Origin: a virus | DNA: 64,000 bases | IMG/VR virus record: IMGVR_UViG_3300036770_005131 | Span: 1 to 64,000 of that record | Strand: one strand, 5' to 3' | Shown here: one piece after another, positions 7,605 to 16,359 of the stretch | How the letters are laid out: every line of letters starts with the position of its first letter | How positions within the stretch are numbered: position 1 is the first letter of the stretch | The notes under the pieces: generated by a model | Told to the model about the DNA's origin: nothing | Database searches by the model: none | What the model saw: only the letters and a program-made list of their open reading frames with translations | Translations under genes and position numbers: made by a program

Positions 7605-10096
7605 AATTTTACACTAATGTACAAATGATTGGGAATCAATTTCTCGTTCGCGGGTATGATAATGGTGAGCATGTCATGTTTAAAGAAGAATACTCACCAA
7701 CTCTATTTGTAAAATCAAATAAACCAACAAAATATAAAACCCTAGAGGATGAATATGTTGAAGCAATTCAACCTGGATCTGTCAAGGAATGTAGGGAATT
7801 CTATAAGAAATATGATGGTGTAGAAAATTTCAAAATCTATGGAAATGATAGATATGTCTATCAGTACATTTCCGATAAGTATCCTGAAGATGAAATCAAG
7901 TTTGATATTAATAAAATTAAACTAGTTACTTTGGATATTGAAACAACTTCTGAGAATGGATTTCCTGATCCAAAATCTTGTGAAGAAGAAATACTTCTAA
8001 TCACAATTCAAGATTATGCTTCAAAGCAAATTATAACTTGGGGATCCAGGCCATTTAATAATACTCAGAAAAATGTAAAGTATATTGAGTGTGATTCTGA
8101 ATATTCTTTGTTGAGTTCTTTTCTATACTATTGGGACAATAATATGCCCGAAGTAGTAACTGGGTGGAACATTCAATTTTTTGATATTCCATATATTTGC
8201 GGGCGTCTTTCTCGGGTTTTGGGTGAGAAAAAAGCAAGAAGTTTTTCTCCTTGGGGACTAGTTTCTATAGAGGAAGTTTTTGTCAATAACAGACAGCAGA
8301 TTTATATGGATGTTGGTGGCATTACTCAACTTGATTATCTTGATCTTTATAAGAAGTTTACTTATAAAGCACAGGAATCATATCGTCTTGATTATATTGC
8401 CGAAGTTGAACTTGGTTCTAAGAAACTAGACCACTCTGAGTTTGATACTTTCAAAGACTTCTATACCAAAGGTTGGCAGAAGTTTGTTGAATACAACATC
8501 GTTGACGTAGAACTTGTTGACCGTTTGGAAGACAAGATGAAACTGATTGAACTTGCCATCACGATGGCATATGATGCTAAGGTTAATTATGCCGATGTAT
8601 TTTATCAAGTAAGAATGTGGGATAATATTATCTATAACTACTTGAAAAAAAGAGATATAGTAATTCCACCTAAAGATAGAACTGAAAAGAATGATAAGTA
8701 TGCAGGTGCTTATGTAAAAGAACCTGTTCCTGGAGTTTATGATTGGATTGTTAACTTTGACCTTAATAGTCTATATCCTCACCTTATTATGCAATTTAAT
8801 GTTTCTCCCGAAACATTAATTGAAGAAAGATGCCCAAATGTTTCTGTAGATAAGATTCTAAATCAATCAACTAATTTTGAGTTGTATAAGGATTATGCAG
8901 TATGTCCAAACGGTGCTATGTACCGTAAAGATGTTCGTGGAATTCTTCCTGAACTTATGGAGAAAATGTATAATGAACGTGTCATCTTTAAAAAGAAGAT
9001 GATTGAGGCAAAGAAGAAATATGAAAAAACTAAAACTAAGGAATTAGAAAAGGAGATTGCTCGTTGTAATAATATTCAGATGGCAAAGAAAATTTCTTTG
9101 AACTCTGCTTATGGTGCTATTGGCAATAATTATTTCCGTTATTATAAACTTGAGAATGCTGAAGCAATTACTCTTTCGGGACAAGTTGCTATTCGTTGGA
9201 TTGAAGGAAAACTGAATAAGTATATGAACAAGGTTCTTAAAACTAATGATGTTGATTATGTTATTGCTTCTGATACTGATTCCATTTATCTTCATATGGG
9301 TCCTTTGGTTGAAACTATATTCAAAGGAAGAGAAAAAACTACTGAAAGCGTTGTCAATTTCCTTGATAAGATCTGTAAGGTGGAACTTGAAAAATATATT
9401 GAAAGTTGCTACCAAGAATTGGCGGAATACATGAATGCTTATGAGCAGAAGATGCAAATGAAGCGGGAGAATATTGCCGACCGTGGAATTTGGACTGCTA
9501 AGAAGCGTTATATTATGAATGTTTGGGATAGTGAAGGAGTTCGTTATGCTGAACCAAAACTTAAAATCATGGGTATTGAAGCAGTTAAATCTTCAACACC
9601 AGCACCTTGCCGTAAAATGATTAAAGATGCTCTTAAGTTGATGATGAGCGGAACTGAAGATGATGTAATTAGTTTCATTGAACAGTGTAGGAAAGATTTT
9701 TATAAACTTTCTCCAGAAGAAATATCATTCCCTCGTTCGGTTTCTGATGTAGTGAAGCATTATTCTTCCTCTTCAATTTATAGCAAAGGAACACCTATTC
9801 ATGTTCGTGGTGCATTATTATTCAATCATTATGTCAAGGAAAAGAAACTTACAAAAAAATATTCCTTAATACAAAATGGTGAAAAAATTAAATATTGTTA
9901 TCTCAAAAAACCTAATCCAATTTATGAGAATGTAATTTCTTTTATTCAAGATTTTCCAAAAGAACTGGGATTAAATTCATACATTGATTATGATACTCAG
10001 TTTGATAAGGGGTTCTTTGAACCACTCAAAACAATTCTCAATGCAATTGGATGGGATTCTGAGAAAAAAGTAACCCTTGATTCTTTCTTTTCATAG
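7601..10096 (+). CDS. gp43: DNA polymerase, family B
   Basis: A full-length 831-aa enzyme. The exonuclease site DIETT lies at about residue 112. Polymerase motif A is DLNSLYPHL, motif B includes KKISLNSAYGAIGNNYF, and motif C is ASDTDSIYL. It replicates the phage genome with gp45 bound at its C-terminus. There is no intein or intron interruption. The T4 order regA-43-uvsX is kept, with small genes inserted. Confidence 0.96.
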   Translation: MKFYTNVQMIGNQFLVRGYDNGEHVMFKEEYSPTLFVKSNKPTKYKTLEDEYVEAIQPGSVKECREFYKKYDGVENFKIYGNDRYVYQYISDKYPEDEIKFDINKIKLVTLDIETTSENGFPDPKSCEEEILLITIQDYASKQIITWGSRPFNNTQKNVKYIECDSEYSLLSSFLYYWDNNMPEVVTGWNIQFFDIPYICGRLSRVLGEKKARSFSPWGLVSIEEVFVNNRQQIYMDVGGITQLDYLDLYKKFTYKAQESYRLDYIAEVELGSKKLDHSEFDTFKDFYTKGWQKFVEYNIVDVELVDRLEDKMKLIELAITMAYDAKVNYADVFYQVRMWDNIIYNYLKKRDIVIPPKDRTEKNDKYAGAYVKEPVPGVYDWIVNFDLNSLYPHLIMQFNVSPETLIEERCPNVSVDKILNQSTNFELYKDYAVCPNGAMYRKDVRGILPELMEKMYNERVIFKKKMIEAKKKYEKTKTKELEKEIARCNNIQMAKKISLNSAYGAIGNNYFRYYKLENAEAITLSGQVAIRWIEGKLNKYMNKVLKTNDVDYVIASDTDSIYLHMGPLVETIFKGREKTTESVVNFLDKICKVELEKYIESCYQELAEYMNAYEQKMQMKRENIADRGIWTAKKRYIMNVWDSEGVRYAEPKLKIMGIEAVKSSTPAPCRKMIKDALKLMMSGTEDDVISFIEQCRKDFYKLSPEEISFPRSVSDVVKHYSSSSIYSKGTPIHVRGALLFNHYVKEKKLTKKYSLIQNGEKIKYCYLKKPNPIYENVISFIQDFPKELGLNSYIDYDTQFDKGFFEPLKTILNAIGWDSEKKVTLDSFFS

Positions 10097-10103
10097 TGCT
10101 ATT

Positions 10104-10244
10104 ATGGACTTACCAATCACAGAAAAAGATCTGGACACTATTATGAAGTTGTTACAGCATACTGATAAACAACTTTATGATAAATTATGGATCTATAAAT
10201 TTGATAAATTACAAAAGGATAAAAAAACAGTATGGACTTCTTAA
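10104..10244 (+). CDS. Hypothetical 46-aa protein between gp43 and uvsX
   Basis: A short [21 protein letters not shown] with helical, charged composition, overlapping the uvsX start by 13 bases. It is not recognised. The position and overlap favour a real coupled gene. Confidence 0.5.
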   Translation: MDLPITEKDLDTIMKLLQHTDKQLYDKLWIYKFDKLQKDKKTVWTS

Positions 10245-11236
10245 AAGATATTGTAAAAGAAATTGGTGGAGAATACACACAACTCGCTGCTGAGATAGAT
10301 GAAACTGAACAGTTTGTTGACACAGGTTCTTATATTTTTAATGCCCTTGTTAGTGGTAGTATTTTTGGTGGGGTTTCTGGTAATAAAATCACTGCAATTG
10401 CTGGTGAATCCTCCACAGGAAAAACTTTTTTCAGTCTTGCTGTGGTTAAGAATTTTCTTGATAATAATCCCGATGGATATTGTCTATACTTTGATACTGA
10501 GGCAGCAATTACCAAGTCATTACTAGAAAGTCGTGGTATTGATACTTCACGTCTTGTAGTAGTAAATGTTGTAACAGTAGAAGAGTTTCGTGGAAAGGCA
10601 CTTAAGGCAGTAGATATATACCTTAAGAAACCCGTAGAAGACCGCAAACCTTGTATGTTTGTGCTAGACTCTTTGGGTATGCTTTCAACTGAGAAAGAAA
10701 TCACTGATGCACTTAATGACAAGCAAGTTCGTGATATGACTAAATCCCAACTTGTTAAAGGTGCCTTCCGTATGCTTACTCTTAAATTGGGTCAAGCAAA
10801 CATTCCTATGATTGTAACTAATCACACTTATGATGTTATCGGTGCTTATGTTCCTACTAAGGAAATGGGTGGTGGTAGTGGTCTTAAGTATGCCGCTTCT
10901 ACTATCATTTATCTTAGTAAGAAGAAGGAAAAGGATGGAACGGAAGTCGTTGGAAATATTATCAAGGCAAAGACTGCTAAATCACGTTTAAGTAAGGAGA
11001 ACAAAGATGTGGAAGTACGTCTCTACTATGATGAGAGAGGACTGGACAGATATTATGGGTTATTGGAACTTGGAGAAATTGGAGGAATGTGGAAAAACAC
11101 TGCAGGACGTTATGAAATGGATGGTAAAAAAATCTATGCTAAAACAATTCTTGCCAACCCAGAAGAATACTTCACTGAAGAAGTAATGCATCAACTTGAC
11201 GAAATTGCTAGAAAGGAATTTTCTTATGGCAATTGA
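10232..11236 (+). CDS. uvsX: RecA-like recombinase
   Basis: 334 aa. Walker A is GESSTGKT at about residue 53 and Walker B is FVLDSLG. The L2 region and [12 protein letters not shown] follow, as in T4 UvsX. It drives strand invasion for recombination-dependent replication. It overlaps the oxygenase gene by 11 bases. Confidence 0.95.
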   Translation: MDFLKDIVKEIGGEYTQLAAEIDETEQFVDTGSYIFNALVSGSIFGGVSGNKITAIAGESSTGKTFFSLAVVKNFLDNNPDGYCLYFDTEAAITKSLLESRGIDTSRLVVVNVVTVEEFRGKALKAVDIYLKKPVEDRKPCMFVLDSLGMLSTEKEITDALNDKQVRDMTKSQLVKGAFRMLTLKLGQANIPMIVTNHTYDVIGAYVPTKEMGGGSGLKYAASTIIYLSKKKEKDGTEVVGNIIKAKTAKSRLSKENKDVEVRLYYDERGLDRYYGLLELGEIGGMWKNTAGRYEMDGKKIYAKTILANPEEYFTEEVMHQLDEIARKEFSYGN

Positions 11237-11786
11237 ATTGAATGATTTGATAAAAGTCTATGATAATGTATTGGAGGTGAATGTCTGTAATTTTCTCATC
11301 AATCTATTTGAACAGAATGGAGATAAGCATGAGAGAGTTGAAAATGATAAAAGACCAAATTTCACTCAATTTAATTTAACTGAAAATTGTAAAATTGATG
11401 AACAGGTAGATAACGTTCATAATTATCTTATTTCTAAAGTTTTTGAGTATAAGAAAAAATATTATGAATATATTGATGATAGATGTTTTCCGCAGGAGCA
11501 TAATTTTGAGCAATTTCGGATTAAAAAATACAATCCGGAATTGCAAGATCAATTTGATACTCATGTAGATGTAATTGATCATGCTTCTTCTAGAAGATTT
11601 TTATCTTTCATGTGGTATTTAAATGATGTTAACGAGGGAGGTGAAACTGTATTTGAAAATTTGACTATTAGACCAAAACAAGGAAGTATGCTAGTATTTC
11701 CTCCTATGTGGACATTTCCTCACAGGGGTAATCCTCCAGCAAAAACAGCAAAGTATATTATGAGTACATACCTTCACTATAAGTAA
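11226..11786 (+). CDS. 2OG-Fe(II) oxygenase, prolyl-hydroxylase-like
   Basis: 186 aa. The iron ligands are visible as THVDV (HxD) and FPHRG (distal His), with 2-oxoglutarate-binding basic residues near the C-terminus. ATG 11226, preceded by AAGGAA, is used. This family is abundant in cyanophages, with substrate unknown. It lies between uvsX and gp41 and ends by TAATG overlap with gp41. Confidence 0.85.
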   Translation: MAIELNDLIKVYDNVLEVNVCNFLINLFEQNGDKHERVENDKRPNFTQFNLTENCKIDEQVDNVHNYLISKVFEYKKKYYEYIDDRCFPQEHNFEQFRIKKYNPELQDQFDTHVDVIDHASSRRFLSFMWYLNDVNEGGETVFENLTIRPKQGSMLVFPPMWTFPHRGNPPAKTAKYIMSTYLHYK

Positions 11787-12421
11787 TGGAAAAAATTGAA
11801 TTTTTAATTCTACGAAATTTAATACATAACGAGGAATACCTAAGGAAAGTTTTACCTTTTATTAAAGAGGATTATTTTGAAGATCTAGAACAAAAGATTG
11901 TATTTGAAGAAATTTCTCAGTTTGTACTTGAATATAATGATCTTCCAACTAAAGAAGTTCTTTGTATTGAAATTGAAAAGAGAACAGATGTAAATGAGGA
12001 TCAATTTAAAAAACTGGTACATCTTGTCAGTCATCTTGAAAATGTACCATGTGAGCAAAATTGGTTAATTGATACCACTGAAAAGTGGTGTAGGGATCGT
12101 GCCATTTATTTGGCACTTATGGAATCAATACAACTTGCTGATGGTAATAGTACTACCAAATCTAGAGATGCAATTCCATCAATTTTACAGGATGCATTAG
12201 CAGTTTCTTTTGATAATCATGTAGGTCATGATTACCTGCTTGATTATGAGCAAAGATATGAATCTTATCACAAATCGGAGGATAAAATTGAATTTGACCT
12301 TGAACACTTTAACAAAATCACAAAAGGTGGTCTCCCTAACAAAACTCTTAATATCGCTCTTGCTGGATGCGTTCATCCAGAAACCAAAGTTAAAATTAGG
12401 TTTAGGAAGTTGAAAATCTAA
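11786..12421 (+). CDS. gp41: Replicative helicase gp41, N-terminal fragment with N-intein
   Basis: 211 codons. Residues 1-194 are the gp41 N-domain and the beginning of the RecA-like core, ending LNIALAG just before the Walker A loop. Residues 195-211 read CVHPETKVKIRFRKLKI and then a stop. This Cys-initiated stretch matches intein block A, not helicase. The rest of the helicase continues at 13949 after a C-intein. The exteins sum to about 461 aa, close to T4 gp41 (475). The functional enzyme should need protein trans-splicing. Confidence 0.9.
   Translation: MEKIEFLILRNLIHNEEYLRKVLPFIKEDYFEDLEQKIVFEEISQFVLEYNDLPTKEVLCIEIEKRTDVNEDQFKKLVHLVSHLENVPCEQNWLIDTTEKWCRDRAIYLALMESIQLADGNSTTKSRDAIPSILQDALAVSFDNHVGHDYLLDYEQRYESYHKSEDKIEFDLEHFNKITKGGLPNKTLNIALAGCVHPETKVKIRFRKLKI
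12368..12418 (+). other. N-half of split intein (17 residues)
   Basis: Begins with Cys1 after AG and shows the CxHPxTxV pattern of intein block A. It is exceptionally short for an N-intein. Confidence 0.85.
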
Positions 12422-12449
12422 ATAAAGATATAGAAAAATAGTTTATCTA

Positions 12450-12860
12450 ATGAACTTCAAACAATTTATAGAAAAAGCAAATGCAATTCTTGAATCACGA
12501 GGAGATGATCTTCGCAAAAAGCATAGATTAAAACCAGGAGAAGCATCTGCAAGATTATCAAGAAGAGCAGATATAAAGAGATTTGATTATGAAAGAAACA
12601 CACCTAAAAGAGATGCATTAGATTGGTTATCTGCACGATCAGGAGATAGAGCATCTGGAGTAACACCTGAAGATAGAAGTACTTCTCCGGATGGAAAATC
12701 AAGAGTAGTTAAAAGAGGTGGTGGAAAAAGAACCACTATTTCTGCAGGTGAAAATAGAGATAGAGGAGATAAGGAAGAAAGATTTGCAAAATGGGCAAGC
12801 GGAGAAAGATCTTCACCCAATATGAGTGATGTTGATAGAAAATTAAGACACGGAAGATAA
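12450..12860 (+). CDS. Small basic protein with capsid-targeting-like N-terminus
   Basis: 136 aa. It starts MNFKQFIEKANAILES, similar to the T4 internal-protein signal MKTYQEFIAEA. AILE followed by S fits the prohead protease rule (I/L)xE before A/G/S. The rest is Arg/Lys/Gly/Ser-rich, disordered and basic, as expected for a DNA-associated head-interior protein. It lies between the two halves of gp41, in the same orientation. Packaging is inferred. Confidence 0.55.
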   Translation: MNFKQFIEKANAILESRGDDLRKKHRLKPGEASARLSRRADIKRFDYERNTPKRDALDWLSARSGDRASGVTPEDRSTSPDGKSRVVKRGGGKRTTISAGENRDRGDKEERFAKWASGERSSPNMSDVDRKLRHGR

Positions 12861-12864
12861 ACTT

Positions 12865-13533
12865 TTAGTAATTATCTTTAATTTTAGAATTTGGTGACGG
12901 TTCTCCAGTTCCAAATTTCCAACCTTCATTTAGTTTGGTATCAATATCTTCAGGGGGTATTCTTTTCCATCCTTTTGTTCCTGGCAAGTGCATTACCTTT
13001 TTACCTTTATGTGCCTTCCCTCCAAGAGATGCTCTTTCTTTTCTTCCTTTATCTGATGCCCAATAATTAAATTCTTTGGATGCTCTCTTTTTACCTCCAA
13101 GAGATGCTCTTTCTTTTCTACCTTCCTCTGTGCTCCAGTAATAAAAATTTTTAACTTTATCTTTTAAATATTCTTCTTTTTGAGTTTCTATTCCTTTAAC
13201 AATCCAATCCTTTCTTTCTTCTATTGGAGTTGAAAAGAAACCAAGTTGATTATCTCTACAAAACTCCCCTATTATTTTTCTATATTGTGGTGATAAATTT
13301 ACACCTAACACTTTCATAGATCTTAAGTCATTTGGATTTTTATAAATCTTCCAAAGTAAATAATGTGCTATGATGTGTTCTCTAACATTCAAATATGTAA
13401 GGTTACAATCATCATCGGTTCCTCCCATATGTTTAGGAACAATATGATGTTTGTGTAGTCCTGAATATTTTTTATAATCTTCTCTTCTTGACTTATTACC
13501 TTCACATAGGTTAGAATATATACGGTCAAACAT
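12865..13533 (-). CDS. HNH homing endonuclease inside the fractured gp41 locus
   Basis: 222 aa on the reverse strand. LHKHHIVPKHMGG and DDDCNLTYLNVREHIIAHYLLW form the HNH core. The C-terminal half has two repeats of a (S/D)xGRKERASLGGK(K/A) motif, typical of DNA-binding NUMOD-like repeats in homing enzymes. It lies between the split intein halves, the arrangement known for fractured genes with split inteins. A reverse TATAAATA motif lies 28 bases upstream. Confidence 0.85.
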   Translation of the reverse strand: MFDRIYSNLCEGNKSRREDYKKYSGLHKHHIVPKHMGGTDDDCNLTYLNVREHIIAHYLLWKIYKNPNDLRSMKVLGVNLSPQYRKIIGEFCRDNQLGFFSTPIEERKDWIVKGIETQKEEYLKDKVKNFYYWSTEEGRKERASLGGKKRASKEFNYWASDKGRKERASLGGKAHKGKKVMHLPGTKGWKRIPPEDIDTKLNEGWKFGTGEPSPNSKIKDNY

Positions 13534-13561
13534 TCCCAGTCCCTGCTACTACTAATACTAT

Positions 13562-13569
13562 TATTTATA
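13562..13569 (-). promoter_or_regulatory. Late promoter motif for the reverse HNH gene
   Basis: TATAAATA on the reverse strand, 28 bases before the HNH start codon. It also lies just upstream of the gp41 C-fragment on the other strand. Confidence 0.6.
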
Positions 13570-13573
13570 CAAA

Positions 13574-13948
13574 ATGTGGATTGAAAAAGAAACGTCAATT
13601 GCCGAAATCAAAACATTACTTGATAATGGATATGAGGTAGAAGTTGATTCTCCTGATGGATATGTTCCAGTCAATTTCTTTATCAATAAAGGAATGTATG
13701 ACGAATATGTTTTAAAGGTTGATGGTGGAGAACCTATTAGATGTAATGCCGATCATTTATTTGAAACATCTTTTGGGTGGATGAAAGCATCTCATCTTTA
13801 TGAGAAATACAAGACAAACCATTTTCTAACAAAAAATGGTTATAAACTTGGTAGTGTCTTTAAAACAGGAAATCAAATACCTATTGTAGATATTAATGTA
13901 AATCATCCAAATCATAGATATTACACTAATAGAGTTTCCTCTCATAAT
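13574..13948 (+). other. C-half of split intein (125 residues)
   Basis: The block-B-like stretch RCNADHLFET contains the conserved His. Block F/G IVDINVNHPNHRYYTN ends SHN before Thr+1. With the 17-residue N-half the total is 142 residues, a normal mini-intein size. Confidence 0.88.
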
Positions 13949-14752
13949 ACTGGTGTAGGTAAATCCTTGTTTATGTGCCACGTAGCAGCATCAGTTCTTC
14001 TCCAAGGTAAAAATGTTTTATACATTACGCTGGAAATGGCAGAAGAAAAAATTGCTGAGCGAATTGACGCAAATCTCTTAAATGTAAATATTAAAGATAT
14101 TATAGATCTTCCAAAATCTGTATTTGAAACTAAAGTAAATAATATTGCAAAGAAAACACAAGGATCTTTAATAATTAAAGAGTATCCTACTGCTTCTGCT
14201 CATGCTGGACATTTTAAAGGACTTTTAAATGAACTTTCTCTCAAGAAATCATTTAGACCTGATATTATTTTTATTGACTACCTTAATATTTGTGCTTCCT
14301 CTAGGTATAAAGGAAATAGCAACATCAACTCTTATTCATATATCAAGGCAATTGCTGAAGAACTTCGCGGATTGGCAGTGGAATTCAATGTTCCCATTGT
14401 CTCTGCTACCCAAACTACTCGCAGTGGTTATGGTAGCTCTGATGTTGAACTTACTGATACTAGTGAATCCTTTGGCCTTCCTGCTACTGCTGATCTTATG
14501 TTTGCCCTTATTAGCACTGAAGAGTTGGAGGAGTTGGGACAGATTCTAGTCAAACAACTTAAAAACCGTTATAATGATCCGACGATGTATAAAAGATTTG
14601 TCGTTGGAATTGATAGAGCAAAAATGCGTCTTTATGATGTTGAACAAAGTGCTCAAAAGGACATACTTGACTCTGGCAAAGAAGAGGAGTATGATTATGA
14701 TGACGATGAAAAACCATCACTAAAACAAAAATTCGGAGGATTTAAATTCTGA
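13574..14752 (+). CDS. gp41: Replicative helicase gp41, C-intein plus C-terminal fragment
   Basis: 392 codons. Residues 1-125 are a C-intein ending VSSHN. From residue 126 the helicase resumes with TGVGKSLFMCHVAAS (Walker A), then YITLEMAEEKIAERIDANLL, IIFIDYLNI (Walker B) and SATQTTRSG, all as in T4 gp41. The Walker A loop is therefore assembled only after trans-splicing of the two fragments, with Thr as the +1 residue. Confidence 0.92.
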   Translation: MWIEKETSIAEIKTLLDNGYEVEVDSPDGYVPVNFFINKGMYDEYVLKVDGGEPIRCNADHLFETSFGWMKASHLYEKYKTNHFLTKNGYKLGSVFKTGNQIPIVDINVNHPNHRYYTNRVSSHNTGVGKSLFMCHVAASVLLQGKNVLYITLEMAEEKIAERIDANLLNVNIKDIIDLPKSVFETKVNNIAKKTQGSLIIKEYPTASAHAGHFKGLLNELSLKKSFRPDIIFIDYLNICASSRYKGNSNINSYSYIKAIAEELRGLAVEFNVPIVSATQTTRSGYGSSDVELTDTSESFGLPATADLMFALISTEELEELGQILVKQLKNRYNDPTMYKRFVVGIDRAKMRLYDVEQSAQKDILDSGKEEEYDYDDDEKPSLKQKFGGFKF

Positions 14753-14753
14753 T

Positions 14754-15164
14754 ATGACTCAAAAAATTGACACTGAAAAATATGTTGAATTTGTACGCCA
14801 AACTACCAGTCCGGCAAGTAGCGATTTTCCTTCTCTACTTTCTCGCTTAACTGAACTTGAAGTACAAAATGCTGATGTTTGCCGTTTAATGACTGCTGCT
14901 TATGGTCTTACTGCTGAGGCAGGTGAATTTACTGAGGTTGTGAAAAAAATCTTCCTTCAAGGTAAACCCTATAATGAAGATAATGTATTTCATATGAAGC
15001 GTGAACTTGGTGATATTTGCTGGTATCTCGCACAAGCATGTATGGCACTTGATGTTACCTTTGATGAGGTTCTTGAAATGAATTTTCAAAAACTAAGTGC
15101 TCGTTATCCAGAAGGAACCTTTGATGTTCATTATTCCGAAAATCGTGTAGAGGGAGATCTTTAA
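14754..15164 (+). CDS. MazG-like nucleotide pyrophosphohydrolase
   Basis: 136 aa with LTAEAGEFTEVVKKIF and KRELGDICWYLAQ, the paired acidic metal-binding helices of the all-alpha NTP pyrophosphatase (MazG/dUTPase-like) superfamily. It probably hydrolyses a nucleotide or cleans (d)NTP pools. It directly follows gp41. This is not the longer host-like MazG known from some cyanophages. Confidence 0.8.
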   Translation: MTQKIDTEKYVEFVRQTTSPASSDFPSLLSRLTELEVQNADVCRLMTAAYGLTAEAGEFTEVVKKIFLQGKPYNEDNVFHMKRELGDICWYLAQACMALDVTFDEVLEMNFQKLSARYPEGTFDVHYSENRVEGDL

Positions 15165-15166
15165 TT

Positions 15167-15349
15167 GTGAAAGTTCCAAATAAATCTGAACTTATGCATC
15201 TACAAATTCAAGCAGCAATGCGAGAATATGTATTTACAGAAGATCAAATGAAATATCTTGGATTTGAGAATGATGAGCATTGGTATCTTATTGATAATGA
15301 ACATAAGGTATCTGCAAGTCAACTTGAAAGTTTTGAAATAGTTGAATAG
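15167..15349 (+). CDS. Hypothetical 60-aa protein
   Basis: GTG start three bases after the MazG-like gene. The acidic protein contains YLGFENDEHWYLIDNEHKVSA, resembling a small beta-rich domain. It is not recognised. A terminator follows 24 bases later. Confidence 0.5.
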   Translation: MKVPNKSELMHLQIQAAMREYVFTEDQMKYLGFENDEHWYLIDNEHKVSASQLESFEIVE

Positions 15350-15373
15350 TGACAGTTTAATAAGTGGCACATG

Positions 15374-15398
15374 GGGAGGACTTTGTTCCTCCCTTTTT
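15374..15398 (+). terminator. Rho-independent terminator
   Basis: GGGAGGA (15374-15380) pairs with TCCTCCC (15387-15393), followed by five T. It closes the replication block; a TATGAT -10-like box follows at 15401. Confidence 0.8.
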
Positions 15399-15425
15399 GC
15401 TATGATATGGAAAATGGAATCTGAA

Positions 15426-16337
15426 ATGACCAAAAACCTTCACCTTGAGCATCCTGAAGACACCATCCTGAATGGAGATCTTTCTGTTCTTGATTGGTTT
15501 GTGACTCCTTATGGACACCTATCTGTCAAGATGGATGGTGCTCCTGCAGTTGTATTTGGCACTAACCCTGAGAACGGTCGGTTCTTTGTAGGAACTAAGA
15601 GTGTTTTCAATAAGAAGAAGATCAAGATCTGTTATACTCAGGAGGACATTTTTACCCTCTATGATGAAGCAACTCACGCTTCTCTGATTGAAATTCTGTG
15701 TGCTTGTTTGAAGTATCTTCCTAGAATTCATGGAGTTGTTCAGGCAGATTTCATTGGGTTTGGTGGTTCTGATAAATATACACCAAATACTATTACCTAT
15801 AAGTTTCCAGAAGTTGTTCGTCAAACAATTATTTTGGCACCTCATACTTTTTATTATGCCTTCACAAATCTTCGTGATGCTGTGGCAGAACCACTAACTG
15901 CACTATTGGATTCTACTGATCAGGTTAAGTTTGTTCAACCTAAGGCATATATTGTCCATAATCAGGATTCATTTGCTGATGTAGAAGACGCTTGTGCTTT
16001 TGCTCGTCAAATGTCCACAATGATTGATTTTGTTGATGATAAGAAAGTTCCTGAACTGAAAAAACAAATTAATGCCTGCATTCGTGAAGGTCATTCAGTT
16101 AATATGTTTAAATTTGAATGTGATCCTCTCCTGATTCAATTTTGGTTATTGGTTAAATCTATTAAAGATGATTGCCTGTATATCTGTAGGAACAATGGCC
16201 CTGATGCTTACATTGGTCAAGATCGCATTGATTCTGAAGGTTATGTAATGTTTAATAAATATGGAATGTATAAACTAGTAAATCGTGAAGTTTTTAGTCA
16301 CGCCAATTTTAATCTTCAAAAGAATTGGTGCAAATAA
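15426..16337 (+). CDS. KMDG-motif protein, possible nucleotidyltransferase/ligase fold
   Basis: 303 aa. The N-terminal region contains LSVKMDGAPAVVFG, resembling motif I (KxDG) of covalent nucleotidyltransferases such as ATP-dependent ligases. GRFFVGTKSVFNKKK and VVQADFIGFGG could be later strands and motif III-like. Clear motifs IV/V were not identified, so ligase activity is only suggested. The three possible starts are ATG 15402, 15414 and 15426; the last is downstream of the -10-like box. Confidence 0.5.
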   Translation: MTKNLHLEHPEDTILNGDLSVLDWFVTPYGHLSVKMDGAPAVVFGTNPENGRFFVGTKSVFNKKKIKICYTQEDIFTLYDEATHASLIEILCACLKYLPRIHGVVQADFIGFGGSDKYTPNTITYKFPEVVRQTIILAPHTFYYAFTNLRDAVAEPLTALLDSTDQVKFVQPKAYIVHNQDSFADVEDACAFARQMSTMIDFVDDKKVPELKKQINACIREGHSVNMFKFECDPLLIQFWLLVKSIKDDCLYICRNNGPDAYIGQDRIDSEGYVMFNKYGMYKLVNREVFSHANFNLQKNWCK

Positions 16338-16359
16338 ATATAAGTATAACTAACTACAT

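Noticed and set aside
9044-9457. 137-codon reverse ORF within gp43
   Set aside because: Antisense shadow of a clearly conserved polymerase; no ribosome site or recognisable protein.
13574-13948. Reading the N-terminal 125 residues of the second gp41 ORF as a helicase domain
   Set aside because: They end in HN before Thr and match intein blocks; T4 gp41 has no such insert.
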